In this document: positions 21,803 to 32,454 of the stretch, piece after piece | Position numbering within the stretch: the first letter of the stretch is position 1 | Layout: each line of letters begins with the position of its first letter | Source of the DNA: Fasciola hepatica | Taxonomy: Eukaryota; Platyhelminthes; Trematoda; Plagiorchiida; Fasciolidae | DNA length: 64,000 nt | Direction of reading: 5' to 3' | NCBI GenBank assembly: GCA_948099385.1 | Contig: CANUEZ040000013.1 | Span: forward strand, 1,019,001-1,083,000 | Notes under the pieces: generated by a model | Database searches by the model: none | Told to the model about the DNA's origin: nothing | What the model saw: only the letters and a program-made list of their open reading frames with translations | Program-made: the position numbers and the translations under genes

Positions 21803-22480
21803 TGTGGGGACATTTCCGGACACGGGTAAGCTGGTTGGTCAAATCTTTTAGAGTAAGTTCTGAATCAGACAATAAGTTCTCGGTGACAGGGTCTATGCAT
21901 GGGGGTGAAGTAAGGAGGTCCGTAGTCAGGGATGCAGCGAAGTAGGAACCAATCGCCTCGTCTATCGCTACAGGTGAGGTAATGTGACCGTTATTTTTTA
22001 AAATTAGAGAGGGGATACCTGCTGGTTTGTTCTGATTTATGTTCTTCATTAGGCGTGCCAAATTTGAGGAGGTATCATGGCATTCCAAGGCAGATACTTC
22101 TTGTTTTTTGAGCATATCGTCAGACTTAACTCTGATTGCTACCGAGAGACTTTGGAGCTGCAAGAATGACGATAAATCTCTATTGGTGTGATACACCTTC
22201 TGGAGCTTCAGATATTTATTTTGCATTGGGCTAAGGACTGAACTATGGACTCGGTTTGATATGATACGAGTTGTGGTGGATTCGGACAGCAAGTATGATA
22301 GGTTAGAATGTAATAAATCAGCAGCCAGCTGAGGGTCGCTTTGCAATAATGGACATAAGACAGATGCTCGGTATATCCATGACAAAACTGCGAAAATATA
22401 TGTTTACCAAACAATAAAGGAGAGGGTTCAAACGGACTCACAGAAGAGGTTCATGTGAGAAACCCGGCAAAAGCGAAATA
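21803..22480 (-). pseudogene. LINE-A, linker between endonuclease and RT
   Basis: Continuation of LINE-A beyond the TRC insertion. The minus-strand frame contains SDPQLAADLLHS, aligning with SADPQLAADQLYS of LINE-B. It then has LKLQKVYHTNRDLSSFLQL (LINE-B: RLQRVYLKTRDFSLFIQL), LARLMKNIN and AIDEAIGSYFAASL. The first identifiable piece is an LPGFSHEP-like end of the endonuclease near 22,470. The rest of the endonuclease and ORF1 is missing, so LINE-A was already 5'-truncated, as is usual for LINE insertions. Confidence 0.85.
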
Positions 22481-23009
22481 ATTGTTTGGTGAATGTGTGG
22501 AAAATACGACAAATGCATGTACGCCAAAGGATGAGAGGGGGGATTTAAATGGAATTACTGGCTGTTTCACGCGGACTCCCGGCGAACTCAGAGTCGAGGC
22601 AGAAGAGGAACTTTAGAGGGCTAAGCTATAGGTACTTTTCGAATACGGAATGGTGAGCGGGGAATCTAGTGTGGAGGAAAAGATGATCACCGACTAAGTG
22701 GAACCTGAAGGCAGAACAGAAAAGAAATTAAGAATAGTTAGTCATTCAGGACAATTGTTTAGCATATTTTCAGCCAAGAAATTCTAACTTAGTGTATGAC
22801 GACAATCCGGGATAATAAGCACCAATTTCGCCGTAATGAGGCGCAGCGGTTTGCTCTGATGGGTGATTCTATCTGGTTGAATAAAAATAATTGCCCTAGC
22901 AGGCACAGTGCTACATCTAGATGTTGGGAGCAAACCAAAAATAAGAGCAACCTAACTTTAAAATTGAGTCGAAACTGACCCGCTCCATCACGGCAAGGGT
23001 TAGACCGTG
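22481..23009. other. No gene recognised
   Basis: About 530 bp between the truncated LINE-A start and the BEL/Pao remnant. It could hold the BEL element's 3' end or LTR, but I see no repeat or motif. Confidence 0.45.
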
Positions 23010-25950
23010 TGGGCAATGGTACTATGTCACCGAGTACGGGGTTCCTGCCTCTGTGCAGTCCTTTGTCACCCCCAAGCAGACAAATTTTGGTGATCACAGC
23101 ATATTCTGCTCCCACTCCCATAGTGCTACCGGCTCCACCGGAGTCAGAAAGGCACCACTCGATAATTCTAAGCGGTCATTCCTTTCCGTTCGTGTCCTCG
23201 TCAACCACGAGGGCCACATCGCCAAATACAGAAGAAATCCTCTTTGTGATCTACTGCTCTTGTGCCCTTTGAGTCGTCCTATATCCCCCGGCCTATCGTC
23301 CGCAAATCACCTGCAAGGTGGTTGGCTTCTTTTTGAAAGTAAAGGTAGGTGTGACTTAGAGTTTCTATCAGTTCGCCATCTTTGTTCGGTCTCCGCATCA
23401 ATAAGTCTCTCGGAGTGAGAATGATTACATTTATACACTCGAGGAGAAAGAGACTGGTGACATATTGTTTAAAAATACTTCTTTGGCAAGCAGCGTACCC
23501 GGTGTCACTCCAGCCAAAAGTCGCCGTTCTATGAAGGTTATTAGTGTTCACTTTGCGGAGAATGTTAATCCTTCGCAAGGTTCCCCATGGTAATAGGCTT
23601 ACAAAGGGTTGAAAAGCCAACGCATTTCTGTAACGCCATTTTTATTCTGGGCCCGAAATGTATCCAGGCGCGGGCACCAATTCTCAAGTTCCTTCTGGGC
23701 CCTGGCTGAGCTAGATACTTTGCCCGAAATAATGTCGGTGAGGTTACCTCCTCTGCCAACAAAGAGTTGCTACGCCATCCAGAAAGATCCGGTGTTTTTC
23801 GCTTTCCTCACTTCCAGGTTAACCGCCCTTGTCTGCAAGCAGTTCCTTGGAAAAGCCACCTGTTCTTAGTCATCTTAAGCTGCATTACCATGAGAGGGCC
23901 AGATTGGCCATTTCCCGTCTCCAAGTGCGGCCGCTATCTTTCTGCTACCCTGTACGTTGGATGAATTTTTAACACTATGGTCCGTCATCGGCTCGAGGTA
24001 GGGTTTGTGGTGACCCTCGTTGTTATGGGTCCTTCAGCCATTTGTCCAAAGCCGTCGTCGGACACTGTTCAGGGGGTTTTTCCATGCGGGTAATTCTATA
24101 GCACTGCTCTGCCGGATAATGAAGACCGTCATGTGGCTTTCATTGGTTAACAGTACCCTTGTCTGAGGTCAAGACTTAGATGAGAGCTATCCATCCTGCT
24201 TCCTATTCTAGTTGGCCAGTAGACCAAAAGTGTATTAAGCCCCCTTAATGAACTTTCAGCACTTCCAGCCTTTCTGTCCCCACACCTTCACAACCTAATA
24301 TTGACTATTCAAGGGAAGATGCCAGCATTTATATTGGACCTGTCATCCCGCTCTTCGCCTAATTTAGTTCCGTGTGGGGCTTTGGGCCCGAGCTTAAGCT
24401 ACTTTCCGGTTTGATACTTTACAGCATCATCATCTGTTCTTTGTTTCACGCCGCCGTAACACGGCTCGGGGCACAGCAGTCGGAGAGGTGAAGCGGCAGA
24501 ATTTAGTCGGCTTAATGTTAGTGTTGATCTTATTGATGGTCAGTTTCACGTGCTTGGTGTCTAGATCTGAATTCAGCACTTCAGATAGCGGGAAGAAAGA
24601 CCGCTTTTCCCTGGCATGCTCGGAAAATCCTGCACATTTAACCAATTGAGCAACTTACCTAGATAGTTTAAGACTCCAGGCAGATATTGGGCGGGTTGCC
24701 AGATGACTTCCCTTAAAGTTGTTCATCAAAATCAACCGAATCGTGGTTATCTTAAGCCTATTTGTTAAGGAAGCCTTTAGGCGAGTGCTTGTATTATGGA
24801 CGTAGTGAAGTGTAGTAGAGAGATCGGCTTGAAGGTTAGTTTTCCAAGAGAACCTTAAGGGGCATCGTTTCAGAATGTTGGCGAGCATCATAGATAGTAC
24901 AACCAAATTTTCTTTGCCCGTTGGCTTCCAACGAGTTGTTGGTTGCCTCAACTGTGCAACCCACTCCTGACACATCTGTGCATACTACCTGTTTCTCTAT
25001 TCCTTTCGTGCTCTCTGAAGGCAGATATCGCGGAAATGGTGTGTCCTCTAGTTCCTTGAGAGTGTTCAAGAACATTTCACAGTTTAGTCTGTCCTCGTTG
25101 TACAGTCGTTGGTCATGGTGAGCTTCCTTTCGGCAAATTTGTCAGTTATATTTTCCAGGACGGCGAAGAAGAAGCAACTAATCCAAGGGCATCGTGCAAA
25201 CTGGAAATGAACGACGGAATCTCTCTACAAGTAACTGGGCCCTGGAGATTATTCATTTCCGAAACATTTACTTGCCTCAGCTTTTCACTCTATTTCCAGG
25301 GCGTGCTTTATCAGCGGTAATGGTTCAATTGACTTTCGAAGCTCTTTTTCCTTGTTAGTTGTGCAGAATGACTTTAAGAACCTTGATAGCGCTCGATATT
25401 CATTCCATGAGTTGAAAGTTACTTTTAACTGGCAATTTCGTCAGACTCCACAAGGCCTCTTAGCCTCTTCGACGTCGTCAAACGATCAAAAATAATGGTC
25501 AGCATACAAGTGGTTAGTCACATTATCCACTGTTGCCCGAATACTCAACTCTGTTAAGTCGGTTGACCTTGCCACTCTGCCTAGCTTGGACTGATATTAA
25601 ACATCAGTCAAAGGCGTAGTTCACTCCAGTCCTTGTGACAGACTATTGCTAAGTGGTTTTCTTTGGATCACGACCGCAGGTTCAGAATCCAGGTGGAGCT
25701 TCCCAGTTTTCTTTGGCTTAAATAACTGGCGATTGGGCAAGTTTCACATCATTTCTCCAGCGTCGGAAATGCGTTCAGCCCTTCTATGCAACCTGCACAA
25801 TTACGTCGGCGTATCTTACCCAAAGGAGGTTTTATCAAATGAGCCATTTTTCAAGCGAAGCAATCTGTGGATGATGCAACTCTTGCTATCTACAATGTTA
25901 TTCAAACTAGCATGTCACGGGGGGGGTCTTCCCAGTTGAGTCTGCAGGCT
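23010..25950 (-). pseudogene. pol: BEL/Pao retrotransposon pol remnant
   Basis: Highly mutated but ordered on the minus strand. Near 25.5 kb is an RT active-site region NHLYADHYF...SFDDVEEAK (family form NHLYVDD...), so the catalytic DD is lost. Next comes a FNSWNEYRALSRFLKSF block. Near 24.7-25.05 kb is the RNase H (ELEDTPFPRYL, TTLHYVHNTSTRLKASLTNRL). Near 23.6 kb is the integrase block VTEMRWLFNPL (family W.FNPP.A.HHGG). Near 23.4 kb is ILTPRDLLMRRPN, and near 23.05-23.22 kb is the terminal LVVDEDTNGKE...ITKICLLGGD, the usual BEL/Pao pol ending. Frames change many times and stops are frequent. LTRs were not found. The boundaries are approximate. Confidence 0.78.
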
Positions 25951-28900
25951 TCAGGCTCATTTCCGGGTCAAGGACTCATTTCGCCTCCTGCTTGTCACAA
26001 CCGATAAGATTTAACTCATCATCATCCCATTCTACAGTGGATAACTCCCTCGGACGAAGCTATCTAGATAAATTTATATCTACTGACTCCAACTCTCACA
26101 TAGGGAGAGCAGTCAGTGTGAATACCTAAGTTGGTCGGATCGGTACACTGCTGGCAAGTGAAGCGAGTGGGGATCACTATCGGCCCCGCAGCACTTATCC
26201 GAGTCTTGCCGACCTTTGCTCACTGCTAATGAGGCGAGGGTTTCCTCAAGTTGATTCTTCTTCGCTCATCATTCCCTCACCAAAGTTTTATCAGACAAAC
26301 TGTCCGCCAAAGCCTGGGATCTAGTCGCTTCGCTGGGGGTCTTTGCGTACAAAACAGGTAAAACCTGGTGTAAATGTTAGCTGGTGGGCTGCGGTATCAG
26401 GTTGAACAAGTTTGGGTTTGAATTTACTTCGAAAGGAGCTTTCTCCACCTAGGGCAACAACTGGTGATTGCCAACTGAGAAACCTTCTTTATTGCCTCTC
26501 GTGTTCACTCGGGAGGCCAATGGTCGGTTTCGGTTGTTATGGTATGTAAAGCATTCCCCGCCGTCCCTGCTATTTTCCAACATTCACTCACCGTAGCTCT
26601 AAGTGAACTTGGATATTCCCCCGACTTCTGATTGGTGCTGCGTTCTATGCATTATGGAGAATTTCCATCCTTATAAGGATGGCTCGCAAGCTTGCACAAG
26701 ACTGATTCTTCGAGTACTCCCAAGCAGTATCTTGGGTATGACATGCATTTGATCTGTTTACTGTCGATCCTGTCCTGTCTGCCAGGTCCTCGAGTTTGGC
26801 TTCGCGGTCGCCCCGGCTTTCATGTTGCGTTTCTTTGGCCGGGCGATTTTGTTGGTTGGGTGATCGGAAGCAAAGTGTCACCCTCAGTGTGCGCGCCGCA
26901 TCTGGATCCAAAATGCAACTCAAATGGCAGATGGCTTTTGCACAATTTTGAACATTTTCCGACAAGATCGGCAGTGGTGTAAATATCAGTCTTAGCGTGG
27001 TTAGCTTCAGACATCATATCACTAATTGAATTTCGGGCTACCTCAAGCGGTTACCTAAAGAAGCCCCTCAGTGTTTTCTTAGCTCCGGAGACAAAAGGGC
27101 CGGTGATCCTCCACCAGGGGTTGCACGTTTAAGGAGGGCAAGGGCAGAACAAGAAAGTTGGTGAGCCGGGGCTAAGTACGTGCATCAACATGTGTTAACT
27201 CTCACGCTAGTCGAAGGACAGCGTGAAGGATTGCAGCTTGACCATTACACTTTTCTGCAGACTCCTTCTGGGTCAAGCTTGGAGAAGACACCAAAAGCTT
27301 ACCTAGTTCTCCCTTGGCGATGGCGGGTTGGGCGCAGCAACCCCTGCTCCGGATTGGTCATCTTAGATTCGATTATGCTTTCAAATTGTTTGAGAAACTT
27401 GTGGTGTGGCTCCGGGCTTCCGTTTCAGACGTTCAACTCTAGTCTGGGAATATCGGATGACGCTTGCACTGGAACTACCGGCCTGAAGTTTGGCATTGAA
27501 CTTTTTCCCTCCAGATGGCGTGATTCATCTTCGTTGTCATTTTCAATTACTCTCCACCCTGGCTGCCTGTCCAGTTTTGCTCTCTGCCCACTACCACTTT
27601 CGCCCTGTGGATAATAACTGTTCTCTTCGACTCCAACATCATTAGCTCGAACATCCCAACATTCTTATATTCAGCAGCACCTATATCATTGGCTTTCATC
27701 TGCAGCTATTTTTCTGTTTTCATAAAGCATAATGGTTGATGTCACATCTGCTCAAAGCTCCCTCTTCCGGCGCATCTCTCAGTGAATGTTCCCCGAACCT
27801 TTCCACTAAAATATCCAACAGTCCAATATATAAGCATATCGGTTCTCAGTTTCGTAACTCGTCATTCCTATCATCTTGTTCTGCAAGGTGACATCCACTG
27901 ACGTTGTCTATCGTGCTGGATTTCTCTACATTATGTTAATATGGCCACAACCACCTACCTTCCAGCTTTTCGGCGAGATACATCTTTTCCTGTGTGTGTA
28001 AGCGTCACCAGGTAGCTCTCTTTTGTAGTCATCAATCCGTTGTCATAATACTTGTTGATTTCATTGACACTCACCCAAAGACCTTTTTGGAGTGTCTATC
28101 AGTGAAGACATTTCTGATATTTCCCACCAGACTTCTCACCCATCCAATCCATATACATGGCCTTTTCTGGCTTTAGAACTCGTTGTTTCTACCATTCAGT
28201 GATCCATTGCCAAATTCACCGACCACTTTTGTCCTTGCTGCCAATCGACGCCCAACACTGAGAGACTTCACTTGGGGTCTTCTAGCGGCTCACTGAACCT
28301 CTCAAAAAGCACACCGGCGTGAAATACTCCAATCGCATTATCCTCCCCTCAGGGAGCCCCATTTTTTGCAAGTCACCGCATCTCGGGCATATATGACCCA
28401 CCATTGTCCCATGAGTCACTTACCGAGGGGTGGACTGGTTGGTTCGACCTTACCTGCTCTTTACGGACGCTTCTATCAGCTCACATGCATATTCTTGGAG
28501 TCCTTCGTAACCACACTAATAGATTGTTCTCCCCTGATACTTTATGATGAACATATTATAAAACAAAATGCTTCAATACTCTCATGTCAAAAGTGATACT
28601 ACCAATACACCATAACGTGTTTTTTCTCATCATCTTCGCAGTCATCCGCTGTACTTATATTCTCGTTTCCCATCGCCATATCCTCATATGCCACATTTTT
28701 TTATCAACCAGGTCCCCACTTTCCGTAGCCACAAAATGTTTCATCACCTACAAAGTAAACAATCGCTTTGGGCGACTTGCCTTTTACTATTCACCCCGGC
28801 TTTACTCCGGCAATCTCTCTTTTATTGTTGTTCCATCTTTAGCCCAGGTGTCAGGTTCCGTAGATGTCGATCAAATTTCCCTTCAGTTTAGGCCAATCTA

Positions 28901-29109
28901 CCCGCTTCGATTCACAGGTGACATTTTTCCGAATCCTCCCCTGATTTTCCATTTGTGCGCCACTGATCTAGCGCCGAGTTGTATGGGTTCGTAAAATTTG
29001 CCTTGCTTAATATTCTGTGTTCTGGCTTCGACTGCTGCTCTCAAGCATTGTCCAGTCGAGGGAAGAGGATAGAAGCATAAAGCGGAAATGATCCAGAAAA
29101 TCAGGCTGT
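25951..29109. other. No gene recognised; pyrimidine-rich block
   Basis: 3.2 kb with a T/C-rich plus strand. It may include the gag/protease part of the BEL element (upstream on the minus strand), but no finger or protease motif is legible. Open frames such as 27,180-27,614 and 28,584-28,994 (plus) have no domain I recognise. Confidence 0.45.
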
Positions 29110-29760
29110 TACATGGAAATGACAAAGACAAAGAAGGGTCTTCAACACAACTGCGCCAGTGTCTGCATCGCCCAGCGGTATCACTTAACTTCTCAAACCT
29201 TCCAGGTAGGTGGATTGAGTGAACGGTAACCTCGAAGTCTAACATGCCGTGCTTGGTCAAGCCTACTGATCAAGGTTTTTGTACTCTTTCCCAATTCACG
29301 AACTTACCATCTCAGCCAACCTTCAAATCACTACCTGCTTCGGAGAAGGCTTACTCCCTGGACGTTTGCCGGTGGATATGCATAATAGGTCGCAGCCACC
29401 TTGACATTTTTTGGCACAGTAATGCATGCGGTGGCTGATCTTTTGTTTCAACGTGTACGTCTTTCCTCAGCGCAGTTGCTCCGGTGTTCCACCATATTCG
29501 GGCAGTATCACGGAGATATCGGTGCCCAAAATCAGGTCTTAGCCAGTCTTCTGTCCTTAACGGCGATGTATCTAGACCGCATAAAAGTGCCGATCTGATT
29601 GCCACAGTGACTACCCAATGCTTGAAGTAAAACCGGACGTCATATTTGCCCCAGAGATGACTGAGTATGGCGAGAGCTAAAAGCACCATCTGCACAATCA
29701 GCTACACTTCACCTCAGAGATGGCCACTGGACGGAGTGTGGCTACCCGGGTAAAAACTAG
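29110..29760 (-). pseudogene. RTE-like LINE ORF2 C-terminal remnant
   Basis: The minus strand gives LSHLWGKYDVRF, then AIRSALLCGLDTSPLRTED and FGHRYLRDTARIWW. This is the ALLYGCETWPL...FDHRCLR...ARI block after the RT domain of RTE-type LINEs common in flukes. Further downstream I read FSEAGSDLKVG and LSDTAGRCRHWRSCVE, corresponding to the family's terminal DWKVGRGGQ... and LSDMAQNRxQWRxC segments. Stops and frame changes interrupt it. The RT domain itself should lie at 29.8-31.5 kb but is not legible. Confidence 0.72.
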
Positions 29761-31573
29761 CCTACTTCAGCTGGAGCCTAGTTAGCTGGGATAAGGATCA
29801 AAGCAAAGGCCAATCGAAACCCGCAGGCCCTCTGAAAAATACAAGGTCCATCTTAAAAATTGTTATACTGTTTCTAGGCTATCTCGTGAAGTCTACAGCT
29901 TTCCTGTATCTTCACCTAGAAGATACGGTCCGCCTATTCCAAGGCAGACAGTTCTCTGCTTGAGCTCAAATCGGTAATTTTTTTTCTCATACGAAGGAAT
30001 AGTTGCCCCATTAATCAAGTCAACTACAGAGGAAGGACAAAAGGTCACCCTAACGAACGCAACTTCCCACGGGAAATTTCGGGTGAAAAGTCGCCCTAAG
30101 CACTAGATCGGCTCTGCTCACCTGTAGCTCACTGCCAGCTTTACCCACTGGCACCTTTACCGGATTAAAGGAGGCCCTCTCCAGCATGGTATTGCCGCCT
30201 CCCGTTGCCCCCTTTAAGGATCCTGAACAAAGTATACCATACACCCGGTCACTTTGAAAATCGATCCATGCGCATATTTTCTCCCGGATTCGAGTTTCAT
30301 CTGTCTGAGTTTATCCCACTTTTACCTTTATTCTACCCCGTCCATTTATCGGATTCCGTGCCCCGAAACATGAAGCGGTCCCTCAGTTCGGATATCTTTA
30401 ATGTGAGCATCACAATTCCTGACAAACTCTTCAGCAGATCATTCATCCACTGGGCAGTTCGTGTCTCACCGCTTCCTTTATCCAAGCAAAGCCATCATTT
30501 AAGCAACATTTCCCTCGCCTTCCAACAAAATCATAAGGCACGAAGTGGTTCTCCTTCCAGCGCTTCATCTGCGTGATACCAGCTCTCTGTTCTATTGTGT
30601 TCTCCTCTTGCCTCTCCGGTTTTTCACTTATTTGCTTTCCGTGAAGGTCCCATTGGTAACAAGTTATCCGCAATCCAGGATATCGCTCCTTCGACTGATT
30701 TCTGGATGCAGCATGTCAGACTTTTTTTAGCTTGTCTAGATAGGCAAACACCTGCAAGCCCTGACGGTTTTTCGTACGCACCACTCTTACACAACATTAA
30801 CAACCCACTTTATTTCCAATTCCAGCAGCCACTTCGTTACAAGCTTATGATGCTTCCATGCTATCCACCAATAAACCCAGATAAACCCGTGATCGTATGG
30901 CATTTCACTCATCCATTAACACCTGTACCTGTTCTACCAAACTGCAGTCGTCAGTTGCCCGAGCCACAATCCAATAGGCGCCATTTCTTAATCCTTAGCT
31001 GTAAATCAACTACCCATAATCCAGACTGCCTATAATCTTTATGTCTCCCCAAAGTCGCCAGCTGTACTTTTCTGAACGTACCCAGTCACACAATTATCTG
31101 CTCTTTTGACAGTTTCCGTAATTCATTACTTCTATTTGATGCCGCCGGATATCCAGTATATATACCACTACTAAGCTCATTTCGTTGCAAGTCTGTATTC
31201 CTCATATGTCAGTCAGGCAGTGACCTGAGATAAAAAATGGATGAACTTTATTTCGCTCACCTTTTACCTATTGCCACTGTTCCCATCAATTTTCAACGAC
31301 TAAGCTTCTACGCCGAATGGCAATCTGAAGGCAGCTTCCCTAAGCCTTTGCTGGAAATGAACTATATGTACACCAGAACATTGACCATCCTGTTGTTGCC
31401 CTAATGCCCCATGTCAGACTCTTACCGGCATATCCCTTGTGCGATCATTCACTTGTCTTGAAAGTGTCACGTATGCACTGTCCCTGCATGAAATTATAAG
31501 GTCACCGCATATTAACACCGCCTTCCGCTTCGTTATCAACTTGAGTTCCCTAACTAACCTGAAGCGAACGCTT
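29761..31573. other. No gene recognised; pyrimidine-rich block
   Basis: About 1.8 kb upstream (minus sense) of the RTE-like remnant, where its RT domain would be expected. No reverse-transcriptase block could be read with confidence. The last four bases, GCTT (31,570-31,573), are the left target duplication of Gypsy-2. Confidence 0.45.
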
Positions 31574-31881
31574 TGTAAGGTTGATTAGACCTTACTTCGC
31601 GGTTTCCTTAGTAAACGCGTGCTTCGGTCCTTTGTACTGCGTGGACCACCTGCACGTTACTCTAATGTGCGGCACTGCACAAATATGTTAACCAGAACAG
31701 TATTCTCCACGACCCGTGAGAACGAGAAGGCGATTGGGAGAGATAGTGGTTAGCGTGTATTTGGGAGCGTGCGTGAGAGCGTGCGCAAGAGCAACGGTCA
31801 AATGGCAACCGCGCTTGGCAGTCAGCGTTCAGTTAAACAATAAACGTGGTAAAAGTATGAACGAAGATGGCAACCGCTACA
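31574..31881 (-). repeat. Gypsy-2 3' LTR
   Basis: 308 bp, TG...CA ends. Same sequence as 36,703-37,010 by eye. Degenerate relatives occur at 62,791-63,391. Confidence 0.95.
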
Positions 31882-31895
31882 GGGGCCTCCTCCTA
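31882..31895 (-). other. Gypsy-2 polypurine tract
   Basis: On the minus strand TAGGAGGAGGCCCC abuts the 3' LTR; the purine core is AGGAGGAGG. Confidence 0.6.
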
Positions 31896-32454
31896 GAAGT
31901 CCGACGGAGTTGGGCTTCGATCGTGATGGTAAGCCGGAATTATTGGTTGTCCAGGAACTCCTCATAGCTTCTCCGTTATATTGTTGTTGACGTCGAACGA
32001 CTGCTGATGAGTTTACCGGTGCCTGCACTCTCGAGGTCCGATGTGCGTGGGTCCAACTGTGTTTTGGCGCCCGCGGGTCTCATACGAATGCAAGCCGGAA
32101 AATGCCCCGTCAGGTCCATCCAAAAAGGCGTCCAGCTGCCGTCTCCAGTGCCAGGCTGACCAATCGTCCCGTTGTCCAGTGAGCGGTTGGCTCCTTGAAC
32201 GTGCACGGGAGTCAGCCAGGCTACGGATGAAGCCAATGTGACTTGTTAGATCCGTCTGAGAGAGGGCAAGGTAAACTGGAACAAAATAGCGCCTGAGGGC
32301 GCCGGCGGATGTTGGACCGTAATAACAACACACAAACGATGTTCGGTGTTGTTGTAGTCGCTAGGAGATCAGAAGAAAATGAAATCATAACTACCGATTG
32401 TAATTTCCCGGGTCTGTTGTTTGGTAAATCCATGGCGAACTTCCCAACTTATTG
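31896..32454 (-). other. Gypsy-2 region between pol and 3' LTR
   Basis: About 560 bp with no counterpart in Gypsy-1, which has only 84 bp here. On the minus strand three short overlapping frames exist (86, 106 and 70 codons). None shows a signal peptide, membrane segment or known domain, so I do not call a gene. It may be a 3' untranslated region or captured sequence. Confidence 0.5.

Noticed and set aside
32013..32333. 106-codon minus-strand frame after Gypsy-2 pol as an envelope gene
   Set aside because: No signal peptide, transmembrane segment or cleavage site; too short and overlapped by other open frames.
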